Shown: positions 42,306 through 52,235, counted from the stretch's first letter. The stretch: DNA of 54,166 nt from Methylobacterium sp. UNC378MF (GCF_900103195.1 NZ_FMWU01000038.1:1-54166), one strand, 5' to 3'. Program-made: numbers and translations. The notes: a model not told the origin generated them from the sequence alone.

Positions 42306-43718
42306 TCAGGCACCCCTGGTGATGCGGGCACGCTCGCGGATGAGCGTCTCCAGAGCGGCCTGATCGTTGGCCACCCGGGTCAGGCGCTCGGGCCGGTCCA
42401 TCAGGTCGGCGAGGTGCGGGGGCAGGGACGGACGCAGGCCGCCGGTGGCCTTGGCGACCGCGTCCGGGAATTTCGCGGGATGCGCCGTGGCCAGCGCGAT
42501 GACCGGCGTCGCCGGGTCCTTCTCCAGCAGCCGCCGCCCGGCATGCACGCCGATGGCGCTGTGGGGGTCGAGCACCACCCCGGTGGCGGCCTGGGTCAGG
42601 GCGATCTCCGCCATGACCTCGGGTTCCGGCACCGCGACGGCGTCGAACTCGGAGCGGATCGCGGCCAGAACCTCCGGACTCAGGTCGAAGCCGCCGGACT
42701 GCTTCAGGCCGGCCATCAGCCGCGACAGGGAGGAGGCGTCGCGCCCCAGCGCCTCGAACAGGAGCCGCTCGAAATTCGACGAGATCTGGATGTCCATGGA
42801 GGGCGAGGTGGTGGGCACCACGCCGCGCAGCGCGTAGGCGCCGTGCTCCAGGGTCCGCACCAGGATGTCGTTGGCATTGGTGCCGATCATCAGCCGCTCG
42901 ACCGGCAGACCCATCTGCTTGGCGACCCAGCCGGCCAGCACGTCGCCGAAATTGCCCGTCGGCACCGCGAAGGAGACCGGCCGGTGGGGGGCGCCCAAAG
43001 CCACCGCGCTGGTGAAGTAGTACACGGCCTGCGCCGCCACCCGGGCCCAGTTGATCGAGTTGACACCCGACAGCCGCACCGAATCGGCGAAATCGGCGTG
43101 CTGGAACAAGGCTTTGACGAGGTTCTGGCAATCGTCGAACGTGCCGTCGACGGCCAGCGCGTGGACGTTCTGCGCCGGCACCGAGGTCATCTGCCGCCGC
43201 TGCACCTCGGAGACCCGGCCGTGCGGGTAGAGGATGAACACGTCGACCCGGTCGAGGCCGCCGAAGGCCTCCACGGCGGCCGAGCCGGTGTCGCCCGAGG
43301 TCGCGCCCACGATGGTGGCGCGGGCGCCGCGCTCGGCCAGCACGTGGTCCATCAGCCGCCCGAGCAGCTGCATCGCCACGTCCTTGAAGGCGAGCGTCGG
43401 CCCGTGGAAGAGTTCCAGCAGGAACAGGTTGTCGTCGAGCTGGGTCAGCGGGCAGACCGCCGGGTGGCGGAACGTGGCGTAGGACGCGTCGATCATCCGG
43501 TCGAGGTCAGGGCCGGCGATGTCGCCGTCGATCAGCGGGCGCAGCACGCGCTTGGCGGCCTCCGCGTAGGGACGGCCGGCGAGCGCAGCGATCTCCGGAT
43601 GGCCGATCTTCGGCCAGGTCTGCGGCACGTAGAGCCCGCCGTCGCGGGCGAGGCCCGCCAGGAGCGCGTCCGAGAACGAGAGCGGCGCGGCCGCGCCGCG
43701 AGTCGAGACGTGGAGCAC
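42306..43718 (-). CDS. thrC: Threonine synthase
   Basis: The 470-residue pyridoxal-phosphate enzyme converts O-phospho-homoserine to threonine. Motifs: LARDGGLYVPQTWPKI at the N-terminus, the cofactor lysine in HGPTLAFKDVAMQLLGRLMD, the phosphate-binding GATSGDTGSAAVEAF, and AVPTGNFGDVLAGWVAKQMG. Length and motifs match the longer ThrC class of proteobacteria and yeast. The start ATG 43718 begins MLHVSTRGAAAPLSF. It is the first gene of the minus-strand run, and a 210-bp gap separates it from a divergent small gene. Confidence 0.97.
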   Translation of the reverse strand: MLHVSTRGAAAPLSFSDALLAGLARDGGLYVPQTWPKIGHPEIAALAGRPYAEAAKRVLRPLIDGDIAGPDLDRMIDASYATFRHPAVCPLTQLDDNLFLLELFHGPTLAFKDVAMQLLGRLMDHVLAERGARATIVGATSGDTGSAAVEAFGGLDRVDVFILYPHGRVSEVQRRQMTSVPAQNVHALAVDGTFDDCQNLVKALFQHADFADSVRLSGVNSINWARVAAQAVYYFTSAVALGAPHRPVSFAVPTGNFGDVLAGWVAKQMGLPVERLMIGTNANDILVRTLEHGAYALRGVVPTTSPSMDIQISSNFERLLFEALGRDASSLSRLMAGLKQSGGFDLSPEVLAAIRSEFDAVAVPEPEVMAEIALTQAATGVVLDPHSAIGVHAGRRLLEKDPATPVIALATAHPAKFPDAVAKATGGLRPSLPPHLADLMDRPERLTRVANDQAALETLIRERARITRGA

Positions 43719-43928
43719 AGGGTCCTCCGAGGGGAAGGCGCCCCCTCTACACGATGCGGGCGGGCCTGTCGAAAGTCCCGGACGCGCGGCCGGTCCGCCC
43801 GGGGGGCCCGGCCTTTAACCGGGGCTGAACGGGCCGGTTCAGGGCCGGTTTCCCGGGCACGCCCTAGAGCCGGCGCACCCCGCGGCGCCCCAGCCGGCGG
43901 GGCGGATCGAGCCTCGGAGAGAGCCGAC

Positions 43929-44252
43929 ATGACCCGACTCATCGCCCTCGCGGGTGCCGCGGCGCTGCTGTGCGGCACCGCCGCCTTCGCGCAGGCCCCA
44001 CCGCCGCCGCCCGGCGGCCCGCGGCCCGGCCCCGAGGCCGGCGCGCCACCCCCGCCGCCGCCGCCGGGCGACCCGAGGCGCGGCCCCGGTCCCGACGGTC
44101 CCCCGCCGCCACCGCCGTCGCGGGCCGCCCATATCGTGCTGGAGCGCGGCGACGCGCGCGTGGACGTGAAATGCGCCGACGACGATTCGACGAAGGCCTG
44201 CGCCGACGTCGCCCTGCAGATGCTCGACAGGCTCGCGGCGTTCCGGCCCTGA
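43929..44252 (+). CDS. Small secreted proline-rich protein, unknown function
   Basis: The product is 107 residues. ATG 43929 is preceded by GGAGAGAG. A clear signal peptide (MTRLIALAGAAALLCGTAAF, cleavage after AFA) is followed by about 45 residues dominated by Pro, Gly and Arg in runs such as APPPPPPPGDPRRG. The C-terminal 40 residues are compact: HIVLERGDARVDVKCADDDS then TKACADVALQMLDRL. Two cysteines (KCADDDSTKAC) could form a disulfide. I do not recognise the family. It is divergent from thrC. Confidence 0.8.
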   Translation: MTRLIALAGAAALLCGTAAFAQAPPPPPGGPRPGPEAGAPPPPPPPGDPRRGPGPDGPPPPPPSRAAHIVLERGDARVDVKCADDDSTKACADVALQMLDRLAAFRP

Positions 44253-44294
44253 GGCCGACAGGCCCGTGCCCGCCGCGACGGTGGCGGGCACCCC

Positions 44295-44711
44295 TCAGGC
44301 GCGCGCGCCGGGCGCCTTGACCAGGCGGCAGCCGGTGATGCGCCACTGCCCGTCCGCGTCCCGGGCGAGGCTGTACTCGGCCGTCCAGTCGATGCCGTAC
44401 TCGTCCTGGATCGCCACCGACTGGACCACGCCCGCCTCGTCCGTGTCCCGCGCCTCGCCGAACACGAAGCTGCGGTGGCGGTAGACCGGACGATACTGGT
44501 TCCGGACCATGCCGATGAACAGGTCGGCATTCGGGAACAGATCTCGGATCCCCGGCGCGGCCTGCTCGTAGGCGGTCTGCGCGTCGTCGCGGCCCAGCGC
44601 CTGCTCCTGCTTGGCGATCACCGCCCGGGCCGCCGCGCGCTCCGACTCGTCGGCCGCCGCCGCCGGTCCCGCGAGGACGAGGACGAGGAGCAGAGCGGAC
44701 CACGCGCGCAT
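44295..44711 (-). CDS. Secreted DUF4864-type protein
   Basis: The product is 138 residues. ATG 44711 has GGAG upstream; a longer frame to 45083 lacks support. The signal peptide MRAWSALLLVLVLAGPAAAA is followed by VIAKQEQALGRDDAQTAYEQ and AAPGIRDLFPNADLFIGMVR. The C-terminal part reads DWTAEYSLARDADGQWRITG. This cystatin/NTF2-like fold pattern corresponds to DUF4864, a periplasmic family of unknown function. It converges on the small proline-rich gene. Confidence 0.83.
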   Translation of the reverse strand: MRAWSALLLVLVLAGPAAAADESERAAARAVIAKQEQALGRDDAQTAYEQAAPGIRDLFPNADLFIGMVRNQYRPVYRHRSFVFGEARDTDEAGVVQSVAIQDEYGIDWTAEYSLARDADGQWRITGCRLVKAPGARA

Positions 44712-45148
44712 CGCTGTCACTCCGGCAGGATCGGACCAAGATTTCTCAATGCCACCTGGAAATGGTCTCCGTTTCGGCGGTGACAATCTTTTCGAAGGCT
44801 TCCGGACGATGCTGACGCACGGAAACTTATCTCGGCCGTTCGGCGCGGCCGGACGGGCAGCGCGCACGGGTTGAGCACGCATCGCGCCTCGGTTGTGCAA
44901 GCCGCTGGAAAGAGAGGCATTTTCGCCCCGGACGGACGCCGCAGGTTTGACCCTCCGCCGCGGTTTTGCGAGCCTCCGCGCCGACTCGGTTCCGGGGGAA
45001 CCGACCGGGCGGAGCGCGGACGATGATGCAAGGCCATGCGGACGAGAGCGCCGGTGCCCGAACGGGGCCGGCCCAAGGCACACCTGCTCCGAACCGCGTG
45101 ACCGCTCCGGATCTCGTGGCCGGGACGACGCCTGGAGGCGGGCCGGCC
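44712..45148. other. Divergent region upstream of rutA
   Basis: These 437 bases between the DUF4864 gene and the preferred rutA start presumably carry both promoters. An in-frame extension of rutA is open from 44966, with ATG ATG at 45023 behind GGAGC; this could be an N-terminal extension, but it does not resemble RutA. A GC-rich dyad near 44975-45015 (GGTTCC/GGAACC) is visible. I see no TTGACC-type RutR box. Confidence 0.45.
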
Positions 45149-46242
<1,094 letters not shown>

Positions 46243-46243
<1 letters not shown>

Positions 46244-47004
46244 TGGACGCCCCCGCCGGATATCGCGACCCGAACGGCCGCCACGGCGGCGTCATCCTGC
46301 CGGCCCGCCCGGAGCCGATCGCCTTCGATCCCGCGACCACGGTCCTGATCGTCGTGGACGTCCAGAACGCCTATGCCAGCCCGGGCGGCTACCTCGACCG
46401 GGCCGGCTTCGACGTGTCGGGCACGGGCCCGGTGATCGCCCGGATCGCCCGGGTGGTGGCGGCGGCCCGGGGTGCCGGCATCCCGGTCCTGTGGTTCCAG
46501 AACGGCTGGGACCCGGCCTATGTCGAGGCCGGAGGCCCGGGCTCTCCGAACTGGCATAAATCCAACGCCCTCAAGACGATGCGCCGGAATCCTGGAGTAA
46601 ATACGCAGCTTCTGGCCAAGGGATCCTGGGATTATGCGCTGGTCGATGCCCTGACGCCCGAGCCCGGCGACATCGTCATGGGCAAGCCGCGCTACAGCGG
46701 CTTCTACAACACGCCCCTCGACAGCACCCTGCGCGCCCGGGGCGTGACCACGCTGGTCTTCACCGGCATCGCCACCAATGTCTGCGTCGAGTCGACCCTG
46801 CGGGACGGATTCCACCGGGAGTATTTCGGGATCGTGCTGGCCGACGCCACCCATCAGGCCGGGCCGGAGAGCCTGCACCACGCGGCGCTCGCCAACATCG
46901 AGACCTTCTTCGGCTGGGTCTCGGACGTCGCCGCCTTCGAGGCGGCCCTCGGCACGCCTTCACACGCCGCGGTTGACGCGGCCGGCGTCGACCTGGCCGG
47001 ATAA
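46243..47004 (+). CDS. rutB: Ureidoacrylate amidohydrolase RutB
   Basis: The 253-residue cysteine hydrolase of the isochorismatase-like superfamily releases carbamate and aminoacrylate from the RutA product. Triad: Asp in TVLIVVDVQNAYASPGG, Lys in VMGKPRYSGFYNTPLD, Cys in FTGIATNVCVESTLRDGFHR. RutB also shows the typical NWHKSNALKTMRRNP segment. Its ATG overlaps the rutA stop, indicating coupling. A 114-bp gap with a hairpin separates it from rutC. Confidence 0.95.
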
Positions 47005-47009
47005 GTGCA

Positions 47010-47044
47010 TCGCGCACCCGGCCGGTGACCGGCAGGGTGCGCGA
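47010..47044 (+). promoter_or_regulatory. Intra-operon stem-loop between rutB and rutC
   Basis: TCGCGCACCC (47010-47019) pairs with GGGTGCGCGA (47035-47044), and inside it GCCGGT (47021-47026) pairs with ACCGGC (47028-47033). The stem is about 16 bp with one mismatch and a minimal loop. It begins five bases after the rutB stop. No T-run follows, so a processing, stabilising or attenuating role is more likely than full termination. Confidence 0.6.
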
Positions 47045-47118
47045 ACGCCGCCGCGCTGCGGCCTCCCGCGCGTCCTGCCCGGCCTGGTCGTCAGGTCGAA
47101 CGCGGGAGGCGCAGGGGA

Positions 47119-47505
47119 ATGCCCAAGCAGGTCGTGATACCGCCGGGGACCGGCAAGCCGCTGGCCCCCTACGTGCCCGGCACGCTGGCCGACGGCGTGC
47201 TGTACGTCTCGGGCACGCTGCCGCTGGATGCGGATGCCAACGTGGTCCATGTCGGCGACGCAAGCGCTCAGACCCGCCACGTGCTGGAGACCATCAAGGG
47301 CGTGGTCGAGGCCGCGGGCGGCACGATGGTGGACGTTACCTTCAACCACGTCTTCCTGGCGGACTGGGCCGACTACGCGGCGATCAACGCCGTCTACGCG
47401 GAGTATTTTCCGGGCGAGAAGCCGGCGCGCTACTGCATCCAGTGCGGCCTCGTGAAGCCCGAGGCCCGGGTGGAGATCGCCTCCGTCGCTCATATCGGCC
47501 GCTGA
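47119..47505 (+). CDS. rutC: RidA-family aminoacrylate deaminase RutC
   Basis: The 128-residue YjgF/YER057c/UK114 family protein speeds hydrolysis of 3-aminoacrylate to malonic semialdehyde. Visible are PLAPYVPGTLADGVLYVSGT, DVTFNHVFLADWADYAAINA and the substrate-binding Arg region GLVKPEARVEIASVAHIGR. The start ATG 47119 follows a GGAGGCGCAGGGGA stretch. It overlaps rutD by one base (TGATG). Confidence 0.95.
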   Translation: MPKQVVIPPGTGKPLAPYVPGTLADGVLYVSGTLPLDADANVVHVGDASAQTRHVLETIKGVVEAAGGTMVDVTFNHVFLADWADYAAINAVYAEYFPGEKPARYCIQCGLVKPEARVEIASVAHIGR

Positions 47506-48305
47506 TGGCCAGGCGCGCGGCGGGGGCGGCCCCGCTCCATCACGACGTGGCTGGCCCGGCGGGCGGGCGTCCGGTGCTGCTCTCGCCGGGGCTCGGCGGC
47601 GGGGCCGGCTATTTCGCGCCGCAGATGGCGGCCCTGACCGCGCGGTTCCGGGTCGTCACCTACGACCATCGCGGCACCGGGCGCTCGCCCGGCCCGCTCG
47701 AGCCGGACCACGGCATCCCGGCCATGGCGCGGGACGCGCTCGCGGTTCTGGATGCCGTCGGCCTCGACCGGGCCGACGTGGTCGGCCACGCGCTCGGCGG
47801 GCTGATCGCCCTCCAGATGGCGCTGGAGGCCCCCGAGCGGGTCGGGCGGATCGTGGTGATCAACGGCTGGGACGCTCTGGACCCGGTCACGCGCCGCTGC
47901 TTCGCGGCCCGCCGGGCGATCCTGGCCGGGGGCGGCCCGGAGGCCTTCGTGCGGGCCCAGGCGATCTTCCTGTACCCGGCGCCCTGGCTCTCCGCGCAGG
48001 CCGAGCGGGTCGCCCGCGACGAGGCGCAGGCGCTGGCGCATTTTCCCGGTGCCGAGACCGTGCTGACCCGCATCGCCGCCCTGGAGCGCTTCACGGTTGC
48101 CGACCGTCTCGGTTCGATCGGCCACGAGACCCTGGTGATGGCGGCCCGGGACGACGTGCTGGTGCCCTACACGCGGTCCGAGCGGCTGGCGGCGGCGCTG
48201 CCCGAGGCCCGCCTCGCCCTCGCCCCCGACGGCGGCCACGCCCACAGCGTCACCCGGCCCGAGGCTTTCAACCGGGCGCTGCTGGATTTCCTGGACCGGG
48301 ACTGA
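47505..48305 (+). CDS. rutD: Aminoacrylate hydrolase-like alpha/beta protein RutD
   Basis: The 266-residue protein has an oxyanion segment LLSPGLGGGAGYFAPQMAAL, then VVTYDHRGTGRSPGP. The nucleophile elbow is VVGHALGGLIALQMA, with Ala in the usual Ser position, as in E. coli RutD. It also has VINGWDALDPVTRRCF, FLYPAPWLSAQAERV, ARDDVLVPYTRS and GGHAHSVTRPEAF. RutD is thought to enhance aminoacrylate removal without being essential. It is the last rut gene here: the next gene is on the opposite strand eight bases away, so rutE, rutF and rutG are absent. Confidence 0.94.
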   Translation: MARRAAGAAPLHHDVAGPAGGRPVLLSPGLGGGAGYFAPQMAALTARFRVVTYDHRGTGRSPGPLEPDHGIPAMARDALAVLDAVGLDRADVVGHALGGLIALQMALEAPERVGRIVVINGWDALDPVTRRCFAARRAILAGGGPEAFVRAQAIFLYPAPWLSAQAERVARDEAQALAHFPGAETVLTRIAALERFTVADRLGSIGHETLVMAARDDVLVPYTRSERLAAALPEARLALAPDGGHAHSVTRPEAFNRALLDFLDRD

Positions 48306-48312
48306 GCGGCCC

Positions 48313-49236
48313 CTACGGCCGCAGCGCGATCAGCGGCAGCGCCACCGCGTCGATCGCGGCGGCCAGCACCGGGAGCAGGGCCGGCCAGCGCAGGGCCGCC
48401 GCGGTGCCGATCCGCCCCCGGGCAAAGGCCAGGATCCCCATCGGCGCCAGGGATAGCAGGTCCCGGATCGGCAGCCCGCCGAGGCCGCCCGCCGGAGCCA
48501 GGGCCTGCGCCCCGGCCATCAGCCAGAGACCGAGCAGCGCGCACCCCGAGAGCCACAGCCGCTCCGCGCGCGGGGGCAGGGGGCCGCGCTGCAGCGCGAG
48601 CGCCGGCACCAGCAGCGCGGCGGCCCAGAGGCCGTAGAGCGGCCAGGGCAGCGGGATCGGCAGGGGCATGGGCCCACCTCCCGCTCCGGCGGCATGCTGT
48701 GTCCAGAGGCTCGCGGGCAGGAGGGCCGGCAGGAAGGCCGGCAGGAAGGCGAGTGCGGCGAGCGGCAGCCGGTCCCGGCCGTAGCGGGCCAGCCGTCCCC
48801 GCGGCGGGAACGGCACCAGCAGCATCCCGGCGAGGGGCGCGCAGGCCGGCCGCGCCAGCACCGCCAGGGCGATCGCCACGGTCGCCCCAGCGCGGCGCGC
48901 AGGCCCGCGGCGGCCCGTCATCGGCCGGGGACTGAGCAGCGCGGCGGCGAGGGCCGCAAGCGCGAGGACGGGGCCATCCGGTCCTGACGCGGCCGCGAGC
49001 GAGGTCGGCCAGCAGAGCAGCGCGAACAGCGCGGCCCGTCCCCGGGTCGCCAGGGCCAGGGCGGCAAGCCCTAGGATCAGGAACGCGGCGATGGTGGCGA
49101 GCCGGCCGAAGGCGTCGAAGGCCGACAGGGTCTCGCCGGCCAGGGCGGCCCAGGCCAGCGCGAGGCAGACCGGCAGGCCGAGGCCCAGGAAGGCGCAAGC
49201 CCAGAACCGGCCGTCCCCGGCGAAGGGCAGGTTCAC
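48313..49236 (-). CDS. Multi-pass membrane protein, possibly DUF2142-like
   Basis: The product is about 307 residues from GTG 49236 (VNLPFAGDGRFWACAFLGLG). The open frame to 49419 adds an Arg-rich non-membrane stretch and is less likely. Roughly eight hydrophobic segments are visible, including FGRLATIAAFLILGLAALAL and ALFALLCWPTSLAAASGPDG. The PDG followed by VLALAALAAALLS recalls the polytopic DUF2142 family found in polysaccharide loci, although it is shorter than usual. It lies downstream of two glycosyltransferase genes on the same strand, so a role in surface-glycan export or synthesis is inferred. Confidence 0.6.
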   Translation of the reverse strand: MNLPFAGDGRFWACAFLGLGLPVCLALAWAALAGETLSAFDAFGRLATIAAFLILGLAALALATRGRAALFALLCWPTSLAAASGPDGPVLALAALAAALLSPRPMTGRRGPARRAGATVAIALAVLARPACAPLAGMLLVPFPPRGRLARYGRDRLPLAALAFLPAFLPALLPASLWTQHAAGAGGGPMPLPIPLPWPLYGLWAAALLVPALALQRGPLPPRAERLWLSGCALLGLWLMAGAQALAPAGGLGGLPIRDLLSLAPMGILAFARGRIGTAAALRWPALLPVLAAAIDAVALPLIALRP

Positions 49237-49393
49237 GGCCGCACCCGCGTCGGCGCCACGGACCCGGTCCGGCCGGCTCTGCCGGTCGGGCGGCGGGCGG
49301 ATGTGACGGCGGCACTCGGGGTCGCGTACAGCATCGCAAATCCAGGATCGGCACGGCCGTCCCCCGCGGCCCATCGGGCCGTGGCGTACCGGA

Positions 49394-50350
49394 TCAGCCG
49401 GCCGTCCGCACCCGCGCATCGCGAAGGAGGCCCGGCAGCGCCGCGGCCAGGAGGACCGCCGCCCGCAGGACCTCCGCGGCCTCTCCGGGGGAGCGGCGAG
49501 CGAGCGCCAGGACGAGCCGCAGCGGCACCTGCGCGCCGAAGCTCGCCGCGATCAGGGCGAGGGCTGCGGCGGCGCCGTGATGCTTGCCGGCATAGAGGAT
49601 CTGGCTGCGCAGGAAGTAGAACAGCCGCCGCGCCCGCACCTGCCGGGTCGTGCCCTGGCCGACATGGCGGGCGACCGCCCCGGCCACGTGCCGCACGGAA
49701 TAACCTGCCGCCCGGGCGCGGGCGCAGAGGTCGACATCCTCCCAGTAGACGAAGAAGCGCGGATCAAACCCGCCGAGCGTCTGGAACAGGTCGCGGCGGA
49801 TCATCAGGAAGGCGCCCATCACCTGATCGACGGGGCGATCCTCGGCGTGGTCCCATTCGAGGAGGAAGTGCGGCCGCACGAGCCCCAGCCGATCCAGCGC
49901 CAGGGTGCGGCCGATGAGGCCGAGGGCCGAGGGGGTCCGGGCGCAGGAGCGCGCGGTCCGCCCGGCCGGATCGACGAGCCGTGCCCCGACGATCCCGGTC
50001 CGGGGATCGGCCGTCAGGGCGGCCAGAGCCACGCCGAGCGCGTCGGGCGCGACCTGCGTGTCCGGGTTCAGGAACAGGATCGCGGGGGCATCGCCGGCAG
50101 CGGCGCCCTGGTCGCAGGCCCGGCCGAAGCCGAGATTCGCCGCGTTCTGGATCAGCCGGAGCGGGCGGGGCAGGGCGGGCAAGGTCTCGATGGAGCCGTC
50201 CGTCGAGGCATTGTCCACGACGGTGACCTGCACGGACCCGGCATCCTGCGCGGCCGCGAGGCTCGCGAGGCAGGCGCGCAGCAGCGCGCCGCCATTCCAG
50301 TTGACGATCACCACGTCGAGGACGGGGCGAAGGGCAGGGTGGTCGGTCAC
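49394..50350 (-). CDS. GT2-family glycosyltransferase (rhamnosyltransferase-like)
   Basis: The product is 318 residues starting at GTG 50350, which overlaps the stop of the upstream glycosyltransferase (GTGA). GT-A fold motifs are VLDVVIVNWNGGALLRACLA, VTVVDNASTDGS, ANLGFGRACDQGA, AILFLNPDTQVAPDAL and FFVYWEDVDLCARARAAGYS. A C-terminal amphipathic/hydrophobic tail (LRAAVLLAAALPGLL) suggests membrane association. This WbbL-like pattern is typical of enzymes adding deoxy-sugars in O-antigen or exopolysaccharide assembly. Confidence 0.88.
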   Translation of the reverse strand: MTDHPALRPVLDVVIVNWNGGALLRACLASLAAAQDAGSVQVTVVDNASTDGSIETLPALPRPLRLIQNAANLGFGRACDQGAAAGDAPAILFLNPDTQVAPDALGVALAALTADPRTGIVGARLVDPAGRTARSCARTPSALGLIGRTLALDRLGLVRPHFLLEWDHAEDRPVDQVMGAFLMIRRDLFQTLGGFDPRFFVYWEDVDLCARARAAGYSVRHVAGAVARHVGQGTTRQVRARRLFYFLRSQILYAGKHHGAAAALALIAASFGAQVPLRLVLALARRSPGEAAEVLRAAVLLAAALPGLLRDARVRTAG

Positions 50351-51252
50351 GGCAGATCCTTGGGCAGATCCTTGGGCGGCCCGAGGCGCCCGAGGGCGCC
50401 GTCGCGGGCGGCCGCGAGGAGCCGCAGCAGGACGGCGGGCCGCCAGCCCGAATCCGCCCAGTACAGCCCGGCCTGGAGCGGCAAGTAGGCGGCCTGGGCG
50501 AACTTCCAGCGGAGCGGCACATGCGGCAGCCGCCACGCGTAGATCGCGTTGCGCAGGTAGGTTCCCATGCGGAACAGGGGCTGGCGCGGCATGGCGATCC
50601 CGGGTCCCCGGATCACCCCGCCGCCGACCCGGTGCGGGATCGGGACGTCGCGGGCACGATAACACCCGTATCCGAGACTCCAGGCGCGGAAGCACCATTC
50701 GAGTTCGACCCCGTCGATGAAGAAGTCGCTGCGGAACGGTCCGATCCGGGCGAAGGCATCGAGGTCGATGAGCGAGCCCGAGGTCGCCAGGAACTGCACC
50801 GGCGCGAGTCCGTCCCGCTCCGGCGCGCCTGGCCGGGGCGGGTAGGCGGGCGCCTTAAGGCCGCGGGCCGGCGCCGGGGTCGGACCCACCACCGCGGCCG
50901 GGATCCCGGCCTCCCGCAAGCGGTCGCGCGCCGCCAGCAATGCGGCAGCGAGATCCCCGGATGGCTCGGCATCCTGGTCGAGGAGGAGGAGGGCTCCGGC
51001 CCCCGCGGCCCGGGCGGCCGCGGCGATCCGGTTGAGCGCCTCCGCGATACCGAGATTCGTCCCCTCCGACAGCACGGTCACGCCGGCCCGGGCGAGGCGC
51101 TCCGCCGGCCCGGCCGGGAGGCCGCTGTTGTCGAAGGCGATCACCCCGGCAAAGCCGGCCGAGGCCAGGGCGCGGACGCGCTCCACCTGATCCGGTCCCG
51201 GCCGGAACAGGGTGACCCCGAGCACGAGGCGGTTGAGCCGGGGGTCAGACAC
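50347..51252 (-). CDS. GT2-family glycosyltransferase
   Basis: The product is 301 residues. The N-terminal LVLGVTLFRPGPDQVERVRA is followed by VIAFDNSGLPAG. The metal and nucleotide region is GALLLLDQDAEPSGDLAAAL (DQD in DxD position), and the acceptor-side motif is FFIDGVELEWCFRAWSLGY. The pattern matches rhamnosyltransferases of lipopolysaccharide loci. The C-terminus contains a short tandem repeat, KDLPKDLP, encoded by duplicated DNA at 50350-50375. It is translationally coupled to the next glycosyltransferase and begins 31 bp after the padR stop. Confidence 0.86.
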   Translation of the reverse strand: MSDPRLNRLVLGVTLFRPGPDQVERVRALASAGFAGVIAFDNSGLPAGPAERLARAGVTVLSEGTNLGIAEALNRIAAAARAAGAGALLLLDQDAEPSGDLAAALLAARDRLREAGIPAAVVGPTPAPARGLKAPAYPPRPGAPERDGLAPVQFLATSGSLIDLDAFARIGPFRSDFFIDGVELEWCFRAWSLGYGCYRARDVPIPHRVGGGVIRGPGIAMPRQPLFRMGTYLRNAIYAWRLPHVPLRWKFAQAAYLPLQAGLYWADSGWRPAVLLRLLAAARDGALGRLGPPKDLPKDLP

Positions 51253-51282
51253 CGGGCGCGCCCCGGTCGCGATCGCGGTCCC

Positions 51283-51906
51283 TCACGCCTGTTCCACCGC
51301 GGCGGTCGCCGCCTCCAGCGCCGCCGTGATGGCGGCGGCCTGTTCGGCACTGAGCGGCCCGCGGGCGAGCCGCATCCGCAGGGCGAGTTTCAGCCCCTCC
51401 TGGGCGCGCACCACCGAGGGCGGCGGACCGTCGCCCCGGGCGGCCTCGGCCTCCGCCATCCGGGCGAGGATCGCCTCGAGGGTCGGGCGGTTGCCGTCCA
51501 GGAAGGCCTGCCCCTCGGGCGTGATCGTGTGCAGCCGCTTGGTGCCCTCCCCGGGGGTCACCGTCACGTGGCCGAGTTCCTCCAGGAGCGTGAGCGTCGG
51601 GTAAACCGTCCCGGGGCTCGGGCTGTAGGCGCCGCCGACCCGCTCCTCGATGGCCTTGATGATCTCGTAGCCGTGCCGCGGCTTCTCGGCGATCAGGTGG
51701 AGGATGACGAGGCGCAGGTCGCCGTGGGCGAAGAAGCGCGCGAGGTCGCCCCGGCCGCCGCGGCCGAACATCCGCCGTTCGCCGGGCCCACCACCATGGT
51801 GGCCGTGCCGCAAGCGGGGATCGGCCCCCATGGGTCCGCGATGGCCGCGGACGCGGCCCGCATCGAAGGGATCGGCGTTGAGGAAGTCGGAGAGATGGGG
51901 ATGCAT
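51283..51906 (-). CDS. PadR-family transcriptional regulator
   Basis: The product is 207 residues from ATG 51906; a GTG at 51915 is an alternative. The winged helix is clear: FAHGDLRLVILHLIAEKPRH, GYEIIKAIEERVGGAYSPSP and GTVYPTLTLLEELGHVTVTP. The C-terminal half is the helical dimerisation domain. The first 50 residues are unusual, rich in His, Gly and Arg (RLRHGHHGGGPGERRMFGRG), resembling metal-binding extensions seen in some PadR proteins. A dyad in its own promoter suggests autoregulation. Confidence 0.9.
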   Translation of the reverse strand: MHPHLSDFLNADPFDAGRVRGHRGPMGADPRLRHGHHGGGPGERRMFGRGGRGDLARFFAHGDLRLVILHLIAEKPRHGYEIIKAIEERVGGAYSPSPGTVYPTLTLLEELGHVTVTPGEGTKRLHTITPEGQAFLDGNRPTLEAILARMAEAEAARGDGPPPSVVRAQEGLKLALRMRLARGPLSAEQAAAITAALEAATAAVEQA

Positions 51907-51919
51907 GAATGTCACTCAG

Positions 51920-51952
51920 TTTCGATATGACGTAATTCTAGATATATCGAAA
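51920..51952. promoter_or_regulatory. Inverted-repeat operator upstream of padR
   Basis: TTTCGATAT (51920-51928) and ATATCGAAA (51944-51952) are perfect 9-bp inverted arms with a 15-bp spacer, located 14 bases before the padR start. The AT-rich dyad stands out in GC-rich DNA and fits PadR-type operators, which are commonly AT-rich dyads. A -10-like element probably lies within it. Confidence 0.72.
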
Positions 51953-52235
51953 TACGGTCGGCCGCAAGGCGCGCATGTTCGACGCACCGGGTGGCGCTTC
52001 TGCGCGGCGGGTGCCGGCGACCCACGGTTTACGGATTTGGCCGGTTCCGTTAGTGCGACGGGTGTCCGACCGGACGATCGCTCCCGCGCCGCCGCGCGCT
52101 CCCGACGCTGCCTGCCAGCTGCCGCCGATGACCCGATCAGAGCCCCGTGCCTCGACCGAGCCCGCCCGGCGGGCGGCCGATGGATGCCGCGCCCTGTGAC
52201 GGCCGGCGGTGAACGCCCTTCCGTAGAGTCCTGAG

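Noticed and set aside
47817..47850. Missing catalytic serine in RutD (GHALGG)
   Set aside because: The Ala at this position is characteristic of the RutD family, including E. coli, so it is not a local mutation.
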